A stretch of 15,163 nt of DNA from Gaeumannomyces sp. JS-464 (GCA_002197995.1 NGZR01000027.1:1-15163), one strand, 5' to 3'. Shown: positions 1 to 8,152, counted from the first letter of the stretch. Notes: generated by a model not told the origin, from the letters alone. Made by a program: numbers and translations.

Positions 1-607
1 GTGTGGAGTGCGCAAGCGACGGAGTGTGTCAAGTAAGTAAGTAGGTGTGAGTGTAACGTGGGTGTGTGTACCGAAGCGTGACGGACAGTGTGTGGGTAGT
101 GTAAAGTAGTAGTAGAAAGCAAAGGGTAAAGTCAGAGTACGTCGGTAAAAGAGTCGTGGTAAGGTGAAAAGTAGTGTAGGTGTGTAAGGGTGTGTAGAGT
201 GTAGAGTCAACGTGTGTGGTGTAGAGTAACCGTACAGTCGTGTGGTAGGTAGTGAAACCGTGTGTGTAGTGGAGAGAGTGTAGTCGTGTAGTAGTGTAGA
301 GTACGTAAGTGTGTAAAAGTGTGTAGTAAGTAGGTAAGTAAAACCAGAGTCAGAAGGTAGTGTAGTCGTGTGTAGTACAGTAGTCGTGTCGTAGTAGAGT
401 AAGAGTAGTCAGTGTGTGTGTGTAAGTGTAGTGTGAGTAAAGTAGTCCAGTGTAGTGTAGGGTGAGAAAGTAGTGAGTAGGTGTAGTGGTAAAAGTGAGG
501 TGTGTCAGTGTGTAGTAAGTAGTGAGTAAGTGTGTCAAACAACACCGTGTACGTGAGTGAAGGGTAGAGTGTAAAAAGTGTAGAGAAGTGTAAGTAGGAA
601 AACGTAG
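1..607 (+). CDS. LAGLIDADG homing endonuclease, C-terminal half (cox3 intron 1)
   Basis: Homing endonucleases of this family cut an intronless allele so that the intron copies itself into the gap; some also help their intron splice. Decoded, the window opens inside the ORF. The motif LTGFTEADGH lies at about 45-87, with its Trp before it coded by TGA. It is followed by KSDTRKRSVSENISLRFRLDQ, a Ser-Cys-Ser-Met-Lys-Pro-Phe-Met segment, DKYPLLGEKYD, and the tail KQHLTDEGRLKIRELIGN ending in TAG at 604-607. This is what usually follows the second motif of a two-motif enzyme, so the first motif should lie upstream of the window. Frame breaks occur near 78-84, 210-245 and 420-440. The first and last look like lost T in T runs, and arm 2 restores the last one. 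The family is clear; whether the gene is intact cannot be judged here. Confidence 0.82.
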
Positions 608-904
608 AGTGTAAGGTAAGTGTCGCGTAGTGGTGTGCGTACGGTGGGTGTAGTACAGTAAAAGGTGCCCGTCGGTGTAAAGTGTGTAACGTGGTAGTGC
701 GTGGAAACCCGTAGTCGTGTGTAGTAGGGCGTAGTCAGCAGGGAACCAACAGACGAAGTAAAGTAGTCGTGTAGGTAGGACCCGTCAGAGACGTGTGTAC
801 GGTGTGAAGAGTCAAGTACGGTGTGTCAGTAAACCGTAGTGTGAGTGTAAGTAGTAAAGGTCCAAGTCAAGTAGTAGGTAAGTAGTAGTGTGAAAAGTGT
901 AGTG
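1..904 (+). mobile_element. cox3 group I intron 1 (3' part)
   Basis: After the ORF stop at 607 the decoded text shows group I core features. There is a Q/R-like AATCAGCAGG-type element at about 733-745, an S-like TCAGAGACTTTACG at about 784-802, and a typical 3' segment AAAGTCCAATC at about 858-870. The intron ends in G at 904, and the next decoded bases open cox3 in frame as Thr-Phe-Leu-Gly-Asp. The ORF lies upstream of this core. The 5' splice site is outside the window. The subgroup was not assigned because pairings were not folded. Confidence 0.75.
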
Positions 905-1061
905 ACGTGTGTGTAGGGTGACCACACGTCGTGGCGTGGTACAAAAGGGAGTGTAAAGTGTGTAGGGTGGTGTAGTCGTGGTGTGTAGTAGGTGTGTCGT
1001 GAAGCGTGTGTAGTGTGTGTGTAGTGGCGTAGTAGTGTCGTGAGCGTGTGTGTGTGTCAGT
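905..1061 (+). CDS. cox3: cox3 exon A (cytochrome c oxidase subunit 3, internal part)
   Basis: Subunit 3 is a seven-helix inner-membrane protein of mitochondrial complex IV that supports the catalytic core and proton uptake. Decoded, this exon reads TFLGDHTLAVQKGLNLGV, then FIVSEALFF and IFWAFFH. These are the conserved cox3 segments leading into the helix with the Phe-Trp-Ala-Phe-Phe-His motif. The Trp of FWAFFH is TGA, which supports code 4. The exon starts after the intron's final G and ends in T (FFH, CAT), as group I splicing requires. One T is missing near 980-990 and others in the T runs, so the frame is not continuous as written. Exons coding for the N-terminal part of cox3 lie upstream of the window. 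Confidence 0.88.
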
Positions 1062-1454
1062 AGGTGTGTAGCACGTGGTGAACAAGAACCAAACGTCCGG
1101 GGTAAGCCCGTAAAGCGTCAAGTAACGTAAACGTAGTAGTGTGTAGAAAGTAGTGTGTAGTGGCCGTCAGTGTAAGTGAGTAGAGGGGTAGTAGGTAACA
1201 GTCAGTGTAGAGAGTGTCAGTCCGTAGTGAAGGAGTGGAAGTGGGTAAGTCGCGGAGTCGTAAAGTCAGAGTAGGTCCGTAGTAGTCGTGGTAAAAGAGC
1301 AACGAGCAGACGGGTGTCGTGTCAAGTAGTGTGTGTCGTAAAGTAGTGTGGTAAGGGTGGTGCGTCGTGAGAGCCAGGGAAACGTGTGTGTGTGTAGTAG
1401 TAGTCCAAGTAAAAAGTGTGTGTAAGTACGTGGTGTAGTAGTCGTACGTCCCCG

Positions 1455-1502
1455 GTAAGTAGGTAGTGTAGGGGGTGGGTGGCGTGTGTGCGTGTGTGCG
1501 TA
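1455..1502. repeat. GC-rich block in intron 2
   Basis: Decoded text has CCCCGTAATAGTATTAGGGG, which can fold into a hairpin with CCCC and GGGG arms, then TGGTGGCTTTGCTTTGC. It stands out from the AT-rich surroundings and lies between the intron core and the ORF. Such GC clusters are common in fungal mitochondrial introns and spacers. The second-arm copy is near 14080-14125. Confidence 0.5.
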
Positions 1503-1560
1503 AAAAAAGTAGTGTCGTAGTAGTACGAAGTAGTGTAAGTCAAAAGTCGTGTTGTGTGTG

Positions 1561-2708
1561 TCGTACGTGTCAAAGTGTAAAGTCCGTAAGTGTAGTAGTG
1601 TACAGAGTGTGTACGTGAGTGGAGAAGGGGTGTGTGTAGTAGGTAGGAAGTGTAGGTGTCAGACCCGTAGGGTGGTAAAACAGGCGTGTGTAGGGGTAAA
1701 AGCGTACAGTGTGTCAAAGTAGGGTCGTGTCAGTGAAAAGAGTCGCGTCGTGGTGTAGAACAAAGTGTAAAGTGTGGTGTCGTGTGGAGGTAGGGTAAGT
1801 AGTAACGTAAAGTGTGGGGGCAGAGTCGTGTGTGTCAAGTAGTAGAGGTCGTCGTGGGTGTGTAGAGGAGTGTAGTAGTCGTAGTGTAGTGTGAGTCAGT
1901 GTGTGTAAGTAAGTGTACCCGCGTAGTGTAACCGTAGTAAACAGTGTAGTAACGTAGTGTACGTGTGTGTGTAAGAAGTGTAGTAGCGTGTAAGTGAAAG
2001 AAGGGTAAACAGTCGTGTCGTGTGTAGAAGGGTAGTAAAGTAGAAGTAGGTGGTCGTAGTGTAAAGCCGGTAGTGTAAAGTAGAGGGTAAAAGTAGTCGT
2101 GACAAGTGTGTAAGGTGTGTAGCGTGTGTCCCGTGACGTGTAGAGCCCGGTGTGTAAGCCCAGAAGTGTGTGCAAAGTAGAAAGTAGTGCAAGACGTGTG
2201 TCACGTGGGTGTAAGGTGGGTGTGTACGTGACGCGTGAAGGGTGGTGTGTGTGTGTAGTAGCAGTGTAAAAAAGTCACCGTAAGTGTCAAAAGTGTAGGG
2301 GAAACGTGGTGTGTGAGTGTAAGGTGTGTAGTGTGTAACGTCAACAGTAGTGTAGAGAGTAAAGCGTGTGTGTAGGGTAGGTGTGTAAGTACAAACGTGT
2401 GTAAAAGTGGTGGGTAGGGTAGTGTGTCGTAAACCAGAGTGTGGTGGGGGTGTGGTAGGTGTGAAAAAGTGTGTGTCAGAGTAGTGTCAGGGGTAAAAGT
2501 GTAGTACCGTAGTAGTGTGTGAAAAGTGTGTAAGCGTACAGTGGAGGTGTAAAGTCCCGTAGACGTGTGTGAGTGTGTAAGGTGTGGCGGCGTGTGTAGT
2601 GTAAGTAGGAAACAAAGACCAGTGTGTAACGTAGAAAAGGGTGTAGAGTGAGGTGTGAAAGTGTAAGTAAAAGGGTAGAAGTGAAGTAAAAGAGAAAGTA
2701 GGTAGTAA
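1561..2708 (+). CDS. Two-motif LAGLIDADG homing endonuclease (cox3 intron 2)
   Basis: Decoded, the first motif reads NPNYITGFTDGEG at about 1583-1628. It is followed by FIVGISSDPRCKTGFRVKAT, FQIGLHEKD, LEQIKLFLGVGNITKLG and IIIDHFNNYP, the usual body of the first domain. The linker is KAVLNRGK...LAFPDLEPV. The second motif, WLSGFTDAEG, lies at about 2202-2240, followed by SKLGETVWLSF (Trp by TGA), QHIRDKAFLGSLIQTL and LHGVKSLDFD. The C-terminus GNKDHLTRKGLDELKLIKGRM ends in TAA at 2705-2708. Each motif keeps the acidic residue that binds the metal ion. Size fits a two-motif monomeric enzyme. The start is uncertain: I see no clear initiator, and the ORF may be free-standing because intron core sequence separates it from exon A. 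Several single-T losses break the frame. Confidence 0.85.
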
Positions 2709-2804
2709 AAGTGTGAGTAGTAGTAAAAGTGTAAAGTCGTAGTAGTGTGTGGTAGCGTAGTACGTGTAGTAGTGTAAAGGTAAGGTGTGTACAAAGTAAA
2801 GGTG

Positions 2805-3195
2805 AGGTGCGTGTGTAACACCAACCAGTGTGAGGTGTGGGGTCGTCAAGTGACCACCAAGTAGGGTAGTAGAACCCAGTAAAGTCCAGTGTCGAGCGTG
2901 CCAAGTGTGTGAACACGTGGTAAGTGTGTGTAGTGTAGTCGTAGCGGAGCGTACGTGGTGACAGTGCACACCAGTAGCAGTAAGTGTCAAGGGTAAAGAG
3001 AAGGAGCCGTGTAGTAGTGGGTGTCAGGTGTGCGTACAAGTAGTGTAGTGTAGCGTAGTAAGTCGTGTGTACAGGCGTGTGTCAAGGAAGTAGAGGTAGT
3101 AGGTGGTAGTCGTCGTGTGTGTACGTAGTAAGGTGACGGGTGCCGTGTGGGACGTGTGGTGTGTGTACGTGTCGGAACGGGGTGTCCAGTGGCGT
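2805..3195 (+). CDS. cox3: cox3 exon B (cytochrome c oxidase subunit 3, central part)
   Basis: Decoded translation runs SALTPTIELGSQWPPIG, EPINPFELP, NTVILLSSGATVTW, HHSIIQGKREGALYGSVAT, FTGFQGIEYSVSSFTISDG, then GTCFYFGTGFHG. These are the conserved fungal cox3 helices and loops. The Trp of QWPP is TGA (CAATGACCACC, about 2847-2860), direct evidence for a code with TGA as Trp. The exon ends in T at 3195, inside the codon after FHG. Joined to the next exon at 7383 it reads Phe-His-Gly-Leu-His-Val, the standard cox3 wording, which fixes both splice sites. Small indels remain, including a missing A in Trp-Ala-His-His at about 2965. Confidence 0.9.
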
Positions 3196-3339
3196 GTGGT
3201 GTCGTAACCCCGTGTGTGTGTGTGTGTAAAGTAGTGTAGCGGGTGTCAGGTAGGGTGTCGTACCGTACCGGTGTAGTGTAAAGTAACGTAGTAGTGTAAG
3301 GTGTGTAACAGTGTAGTACAGTAAGTAGAGTGTCGTACG

Positions 3340-4515
3340 TAGTAGGTACGTAAGAGTACAAGTCGAAGCGTGTGTCCCCGTGTGGGGTGTACAGGGGTGT
3401 GTGCGTGACGCAGAAGGAAGTGTGTGTAGGTGTGTGTAAAGTGTAGCGTAAAAAAGGTACCGTCGAGTAGTCGTGGCGTGAAGGTGGTAAGTACCAGCAG
3501 TGTAGGTAGTGAGGTGTGCAGTAGCAAAGAGTACACAAGTGTAAGTGTAGAGAAAGTACACGTCCGTGTGTGTGTGGTGGTAGGTGTGGTGTAGGTGAAC
3601 GGTAAAGACAGAAAGTAGTGTAGTAGTAGTAGTAGGTGGTGTCAGGTCGTGTACCGAGAGTAGTAAGTGTAAGTGGTCAGTGTAACCGTCAGTGTGTGAC
3701 AAAGTGTGTCCGTGTGTAAGTGTCGTCAAAAAAAAGCGGAGTGTACCGTGTTGTAGTGTGTAAGCGGTGGTGGTAGAGCGTGTGTGTAGCGTGTAAAAGC
3801 GTAAAGTCGTAGTGTGAGGGGTAGTGTAGGGAGAGTGTAGTAAGGTCGTGTAAAGCGTGTCAAGTGAAGTACCGGTGTGTAGTCCGAAACAGTGTAAAAA
3901 CGTCAAGTGTCCAACGTGGTAGTGTACCGTGGTACCACGGTCCAGTGTAGGTCGGTGTGTGTCAAGGGAGTACCGTGAGTCCGTAAGTGTGAAGTGGCAG
4001 GTGTGTGGTAGAGTGGAGAGGGGTGTGTGTGTGTAGTGGTGTAAGGGTAAGAAAAAGTAAGTGCGTGTAGTGTGTAGTGTGGGGTAGTCAGGGTAGTTAG
4101 TAGTCAGTGTGTCGTAGTAGTCGTCAACACGCGAGAGAGTGAGGCGTGTGTAGTGTAGCGTAAAGTGTAAGTGACGTAGTCGTAGGGGTGGTGGTAAGAG
4201 TCGAGAAAGGTGGTCAACAAGACCGTGTCGTAGGTGCGTACCGTGTGTGTGGTAGTAGTAAAGTGTGTAAGTGACGGTGGTAGTGAGTAAAAGTAAGTCC
4301 CGTGTTGTGTGTCCAAAAGTGTCCGTGTGTACAGTGGAGGTAAAGGTCGTAGTGGAGTGTGGTAAAGACGTGTGTAGGTACGAGTAGCGTGAGCGTGTAG
4401 TGTAAGAAGTAAAGTCCCAGTAGTAACGTCGTGTGAAGGGTGTTAAAGAAGAGTAAGAGTCGTGTGTAAAAGTCGTGGGTAGTGAAGTACGTGGGTAGAA
4501 CAGTAGTAAGTGTAG
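3340..4515 (+). CDS. Two-motif LAGLIDADG homing endonuclease (cox3 intron 3)
   Basis: Decoded, the first motif is VTGFADAEGSF at about 3386-3425, after Leu-Ser-Pro-Trp. The first domain continues with FKLAKKVPRISGWRVIPA, IELHSKDTQLIREIHSFFG, YSVQSYRELINVI, HFDKFPL, SQKKADYLLFKRV and KSIEGIREI. The second motif, MAGFVDGEG, lies at about 3994-4022 with its preceding Trp coded by TGA. Then come SISQHARDEALLAKLM, GKIEKVSTRPSSATFCIY, KFNDVYDKIIPFFQKYPLHG, VKSMDCKDF and IAELIKNKSHITLEG. It closes with MNTGRTYN and TAG at 4512-4515. Both motifs keep the metal-binding acidic residue. The true start is unclear: decoded sequence from exon B through about 3340 may be translated in frame, as is common for such ORFs. 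Bare T at 3752, 4098, 4306 and 4444 fall inside this gene. Confidence 0.85.
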
Positions 4516-4533
4516 GTGTAGTGTGTAGTCGTC

Positions 4534-4640
4534 AGTGCCCCGTGAGCCAAAGGGGTACGCCGTACGTGTCGGTAACGCACCCGTGTACAGGGTGGTGTCC
4601 GTCGTGCGTGTCGCAGAGCGAAGCACCCGTCGTGGTGTAG
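4534..4640. repeat. GC-rich block with palindrome after the intron 3 ORF
   Basis: Decoded sequence is GC-rich, with CTCTGCTTCGCAGAG as a short perfect palindromic stem (about 4600-4619) followed by CGAAGCACCC. It fits a GC cluster and lies between the ORF stop at 4515 and the intron core. The second-arm copy is at about 10978-11075. Confidence 0.55.
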
Positions 4641-5214
4641 GAGCAAGGCGTAAGTGTAAAAAAAAAGTAAAAAGTGTGTGGTAGGGTCCGTGGTGTGTAA
4701 AGTGTAGTAAAGTAGTAAGCGTAGTGTGTAGTGTAAGTGTAAACAGAAAAGTAAAGGTGTAAGTGTGCAGTGAAGAGTCGTGTGAGTGTGTACGTAAGTA
4801 GTAAGGTAAGTCAAGAAAAGTAGTGCAGCCAAGTGTGTGTGTACGTAAAGTGTAGTGTGCGAAAAAAGTAGTGTGTAGGTGGTGTAAAGGTGTCAACGAC
4901 GTAAAAAAGAAGTGTAGTCGTGTGTGTGGTGCGTGTACGTGTGACGTGGTAGTGTGTAGTAGTAGGTGTAAGAAGAGTAGTAGGTCGTGAACAGGTAGTT
5001 GGTGAAAGTACGTGAAAGTAACAGTAAGTAGTGTAACGTGTAGTACGTAGTGTGTAGTCAGTAGTAGGTGGTCAGTGGAGTGTAAGTGTGTGGTAGGTCC
5101 GTAGTAAAGTGTGTAGTGTAGTATAAGTAGTGTACGTAGTGGTGTGTCGGTGCGTGTCGCGTGTAAAAGCAAGTGTGCCGTGTGTGTAAGTGTGGTGTAA
5201 GTACGGTCAGGTCC

Positions 5215-5400
5215 CGCAAAGGTCGGAGACAGTAGTGTACGTAAGAGTAGCCGCGTGTCGCGGAGGGAGACGTGTGTAAGTAGGGTCGCCAAAGCAGCAG
5301 CAGCGTACACGTGCCCGTAAAAGAAGGGGGCCGAGGTCCCAAGTCCGTGGGGTAGCGTGTAGCGTGCGGGAAAGGCGTGAGAAAGTGTAAAGTAGTGTGT
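5215..5400. repeat. Long GC-rich block before the intron 4 ORF
   Basis: Decoded, this is the most GC-rich part of the locus. It has CCGCTTCGCGG (a stem with a TTCG loop, about 5251-5262), a run of GCA-type triplets (about 5293-5304), GGGGGCC and CTGCGGGAAAGGC. I find no coding sense in it. It may be one or more mobile GC clusters near the junction of introns 3 and 4. The second-arm copy is at about 10205-10400. Confidence 0.5.
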
Positions 5401-5454
5401 CGTAGTCCCAACAACGTGTCGTACCAAAGAAGCGTGTGTCGTGTCGTGTGTAGA

Positions 5455-6973
5455 AGAGAGTGTGTAGTAGAGGTGAGTGTGTGGTAGGGGTGTGTACGTG
5501 AGTGGAGAAGGGTAAGTGTGTCCACAGTGTAGACGTGTACAGAGTGTGTAAAGAGTACCAAGTGTAGTAAAGTAGTGCGTCAAGTGTGTACAGTGTCAAA
5601 GTGTAAGTGTACAGTAAGGAGTGAAAGTCGAGGTGTGTGTAGAGGTAGTAGTTAAGAAGTACGTGTGTAAAGTGGTGGGTCAGTAGTGTGTCGTAAGGTC
5701 GTAAAGAGTAAAGGTAAGGTGTAGTGTGTGGTAAAGTGACAGTAAAGTGTCAGTGGTGTAGTATGGTGTAGTAAGTACCGTAGTAGTGTGTAAGTGTAGT
5801 GGTGAAGTCGTGTAAGTAGGTGTCAAAAGTACCAGTCAGTGTGTGTAAAGTGTAGTGTGTAAAAGGCAGGTCGTGTACGTAACGTGAAAAGTAAAGTAGT
5901 CAGTGTGTAGTCAGCGTGAAGGGTAAAGTGTGGCGTAGTGTAGTAGGGTGTAGTAAAAAGAAAGTGACAGGGTAGTGAAAAAGTAAAGTGAAGTACCGTG
6001 GTGTCGTAGTGTAGGTGAGTAGAAGTGTAAGTAGTAACGTAAAGTAGTGTGAGTGTAGCCGGAGTGTAGTGTGAGTGCGTGAAGCGTACCGTGTGTGTCA
6101 ACGTAAGTAAAGTAGTGGTACCGTAGGGTGTGTAAGTGTGGAAAAGTCAGTAGTGTAAAGAAGTGTAGGGTGTGGTAGTAACAAAAGTAAAAGAAGTGTG
6201 TAGTGTAAAACAGGGTAAGTGGTGTGTAGTGTAACGTACACCGTAGAGAACAGTAAGTGGTCGAGTAGGTAAGTCCGTACAAGTAGGTAGTGTAGAAAGT
6301 GTAAGTAAAAGTACAGTGAACGTGTAGTAAAGTAGTGTGTAAGTACCCCGTGTAGTGTGTAGTGAGGAGTGTCGTAAGTGTAGTAAAGAAGGAGTGTAGT
6401 GTAAAAAGTGTGTGTAAAAGCGTAAAGAGTGTGTGTGTCAGTGTAGTGGGTGTAAAGTGTGTGGTAGAGTAGTGGTAGTGTACAAAGGGTGTAGTCACAC
6501 GTACACGTCGAAGGGTAAAGTACAGTGTGTGAGTGCAAGTAAAAGTGTACACAGTGTAAGTAAAGTAGTAGAGTGTAACAACAAAGTGAGTAAGTGTAGT
6601 GGGTAAGTAAAGAACGGTAGTGTGTCAAGTGTGGTGTGAAAGTAGACAAGTCGTAGTGTAGTCCGCACGTGTGTAGTGTAGTCGTGAAGCCCGTGTAGTG
6701 AGAGTAAGAGTCACAGGGGGTACGGGTAGTAGTGTAGAAAGTACGGAGTAAAGTGTAGGTAAGGTGAAGTCGTGCGTAGGTAGTGTGGTGGTGTAGTAGA
6801 GTAAGTAAGTAACAAGTAGGAACAGTGTGTAGTAGGTAGGTATGAGGTGAAGTGTGCGAAAGCGTAGTGTAAGTAGTCGTCGTAGAAAAACGTAGTGTAA
6901 AAAGGTGTGTAAGGTGTCAGGGTAAGTGTCGTGTAGTAAGGGGTAGTACGTGTGTGTGGTGTGTAAAGTGTAA
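5455..6973 (+). CDS. Two-motif LAGLIDADG homing endonuclease with C-terminal NUMOD-like helix-turn-helix
   Basis: Decoded, the first motif is WFVGFTDGEGNF at about 5474-5520 (Trp by TGA). Next come HIRLTDLKDTNYKYAS, FTFQINLHKDEIEVL, YIKNTLKCGHISKS, IIPIFNYVNLNSSKYHHFKL and ENKYHLSAEGKLAI. The second motif, YWLAGFIDAEATF, lies at about 6046-6092, followed by NKYVPRFKLEN. The second domain ends with SKDFSLWLNLVDMYYKGYHT and NKERISIVEIDNLL. The tail (about 6790-6960) reads Tyr-Asp-Asn-Asn-Asn, SIYEWIAKAINISRKTIK, SLSSGNSYKGYTF. This matches the NUMOD-type DNA-binding module often joined to homing endonucleases. TAA is at 6970-6973. The ORF is longer than its neighbours because of the tail. Its start is uncertain. 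Confidence 0.83.
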
Positions 6974-7382
6974 GTAGTAGGTAAGTAGTGTAGTAGTAAG
7001 TAAAATGTGTGTGTGTGTAAAAGGTGTAAGTAGCAAGAAAGGTCAGTGTGTGTGTGTCGTGGTAAGGTAAGTGAGTAAGTGTGTGCGTGCCAAGGTAGTA
7101 GTAGTGTGTGTAGTGACAGTAGTAAAGGGTCCAACGACGTAGGTCAAGTGTACAGTGTGGTGGTGTACGTGTGTAAGTAAGAGGTAGAGCGTGTGTGACG
7201 AGGCGTCGCGTGCGTGTAGCAGTAAAGGTAAAAAGTGTGACGGTAAAGCGTGTGTCAGTAGTGTAAGTGTGGTGTAAAGTGTAGTGTGTAGTGTGTGTGT
7301 GTGTTGTAACAAGCACGTAAGTGAGTGACAGTAGGTCGTAAGTCAAGTAAGTGAGAAGTGTAGTGTGTAAGTAGTCAGTGTG

Positions 7383-7610
7383 GTACACGGTGTAGTAAGT
7401 GGAACAAGTGTGTGTGTGTGTGGTCAGGTGGCGTGTGGTGACGGTAGTAGTAGTGGAGTAGTCAGCGTAACGTGACAACCAGTCAGTGTGTAGGAGTGTG
7501 TAAGCGTGGGTAGTCCGTGTGTAGTGTGACAGTGTGTGGTAGAGGTGTGTAGTGACTGTGTGTGTGTGTGTAGTGTGTCGTAGTGTAGGTAGTGTGAGGG
7601 TGTCGTGTAA
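7383..7610 (+). CDS. cox3: cox3 exon C (C-terminus of cytochrome c oxidase subunit 3)
   Basis: Joined to exon B this gives FHG then LHVIIGTIF, LWRIYGYQLTDNHHLG, EAGILYWHFVDVVWLFLFI, Ser-Ile-Tyr-Trp, and Gly-Ser before TAA at 7607-7610. The WHFVDVVWLFL helix is the classical cox3 C-terminal signature. Trp codons of LWR, YWHF and VVW are TGA. In this copy T are missing in ATAATTGG (about 7391), in GGCTTTG (about 7432) and near the end, and a G is missing after GATTT (about 7500). The second-arm copy at 7940-8152 has the first two right. Confidence 0.92.
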
Positions 7611-7742
7611 GTGTGGTAGGTCCGGTCCGAAGCAGTATGTCGCGTGTAGTCCCCCGTGTGGTAGCGTGTGCGTGAGTGTGTCGGAGCAGTGTAGTGAGTG
7701 TGTAGTGTGAGTACGTAAGTGTGTCAGTGTAAAGTGTAGCAC
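7611..7742 (+). other. cox3 3' flank, non-coding
   Basis: Decoded, it opens with a GC-rich block holding CCGTCCGAAGCAT and a complementary-looking TTCGGA about 45 decoded bases later, so a hairpin is possible. An AT-rich stretch follows (about 7685-7738, TTGATACTAATTTCATTAA). I see no tRNA cloverleaf, no ORF and no start of another mitochondrial gene. It runs directly into the centre of the inverted repeat. Confidence 0.5.
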
Positions 7743-7805
7743 CGAGTCGTGCGTGTGTGTCCGTCGTCAGTGTGGTGTGTGTGTAGTAGGAGAGACGTGT
7801 GTGGT
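7743..7805. other. Loop at the centre of the inverted repeat
   Basis: The decoded arms match up to ATTAGCAC on the left (ending near 7742) and its complement GTGCTAAT on the right (starting near 7806). Between them lie about 43 decoded bases that do not pair end to end. A short stem CTCTC/GAGAG (about 7762-7768 and 7790-7795) can form inside. This is the turning point of the palindrome. It could be a real hairpin tip or the badly read turn of a fold-back molecule. Confidence 0.65.
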
Positions 7806-7939
7806 GGTGCGTAAGTGTAAGTGAAAGTGTAGGTAGTCAGTACGTAAGTGTCAGTGTAAGTGGTAGTCCGAAAGGGTCGTAGCAAGCGTACAAAGGGGTA
7901 GGAGTAGCGAAGGTAGTGCGTGTCGGACGGCACGTACAA

Positions 7940-8152
7940 GTGTAAGAACCGTCAAGTAAGTAAAGTAGAAAGTAGTAGTAAAAAAGGTCAGTACAACGGT
8001 CGTACAAAAGTGGTCAAGTAAAGGAGTACCAGCGTGTCAAAGTCCGTAAAGTGAGTGGGTGTGGTCAGGTGTAGCGTGAGTAGTCCAGTAGTAGTACGGT
8101 CACAAAGCCACGTGACAAAAAAGTGTGGTGTCCAAGTGTAGTAACGGTGGTA
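7940..8152 (-). CDS. cox3: cox3 exon C, second-arm copy
   Basis: Decoded and reverse-complemented, this repeats 7383-7610: LHVIIGTIF, LWRIYGYQLTDNHHLG, a GILYWHF segment, then Gly-Ser and TAA. The copy is right at the Ile-Ile-Gly and Ala-Leu-Trp positions where the first arm lost T. It has lost one base in the run of seven before Ser-Val, and has its own gap near 8010-8020. It is the same exon read on the other strand, not a second gene. Confidence 0.9.

Larger units (their letters stand above)
1062..2804 (+). mobile_element. cox3 group I intron 2
   Basis: The site lies between CAT (His of FFH) and AGTGCTTTAACACC (Ser-Ala-Leu-Thr-Pro). The upstream exon ends in T and the intron ends in G, as expected for group I. 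Core-like segments lie in the 5' part: CTCCGGGTAAGCCCTAAAGC at about 1096-1126, AGGGTATAGTAAC near 1183-1200, ATGGTAATCGCGGATC at about 1236-1260, and GAGCAACGAGCAGACGG at about 1297-1313. The homing endonuclease gene follows the core, so it sits in the 3' peripheral part of the intron. An AT-rich tail of about 95 window bases separates its stop from the 3' splice site. Confidence 0.75.
3196..5060 (+). mobile_element. cox3 group I intron 3 (first part of a double insertion)
   Basis: The 5' splice site follows CATGGCT of exon B. A LAGLIDADG ORF comes first and may run on in frame from the exon. A GC-rich block follows (about 4530-4640), then a core-like part: a GCAGCCAA element at about 4825-4832, GTTCAACGACTA at about 4889-4903 and ATAGTCTGAACAG at about 4979-4994. 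These are segments expected at R, S and the 3' end of the core. The right boundary near 5060 is a guess from where the core ends. No recognisable cox3 exon lies between this intron and the next. Confidence 0.6.
5060..7382 (+). mobile_element. cox3 group I intron 4 (second part of a double insertion)
   Basis: This region has its own LAGLIDADG ORF and its own core-like 3' part, with GTCCAACGACTAGTCAATT at about 7129-7148 and GACATAGTCTAATC at about 7326-7346. It ends in G at 7382, and exon C begins with TACACG at 7383. The left limit is not resolved. It could lie beside intron 3 at the same site or be inserted into the end of intron 3. A GC-rich block at about 5215-5400 precedes the ORF. Confidence 0.6.
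396..7742 (+). repeat. Inverted repeat, first arm
   Basis: After decoding, this stretch and 7806-15163 are reverse complements over their whole length. Checked points include the last cox3 exon (7383-7610 against 7940-8152), the middle exon (2805-3195 against 12386-12769), the first exon (905-1061 against 14515-14651), the end of the first LAGLIDADG ORF (607 against 14942) and the GC-rich blocks. The left limit, 396, is only where the window cuts off the other arm. Differences are mostly single-base insertions or losses, many in homopolymers. Confidence 0.9.

Noticed and set aside
3082..5583. 833-codon minus-strand frame that looks like one large protein
   Set aside because: It overlaps decoded exon B, the intron 3 ORF, a GC block and the start of the intron 4 ORF on the other strand. 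Its residues are the low-complexity set forced by the G-before-T pattern.
7611..7939. tRNA gene downstream of cox3
   Set aside because: A CCGAAG/TTCGGA stem is visible on both sides, but I could not build a cloverleaf with anticodon and T arms from the decoded text.
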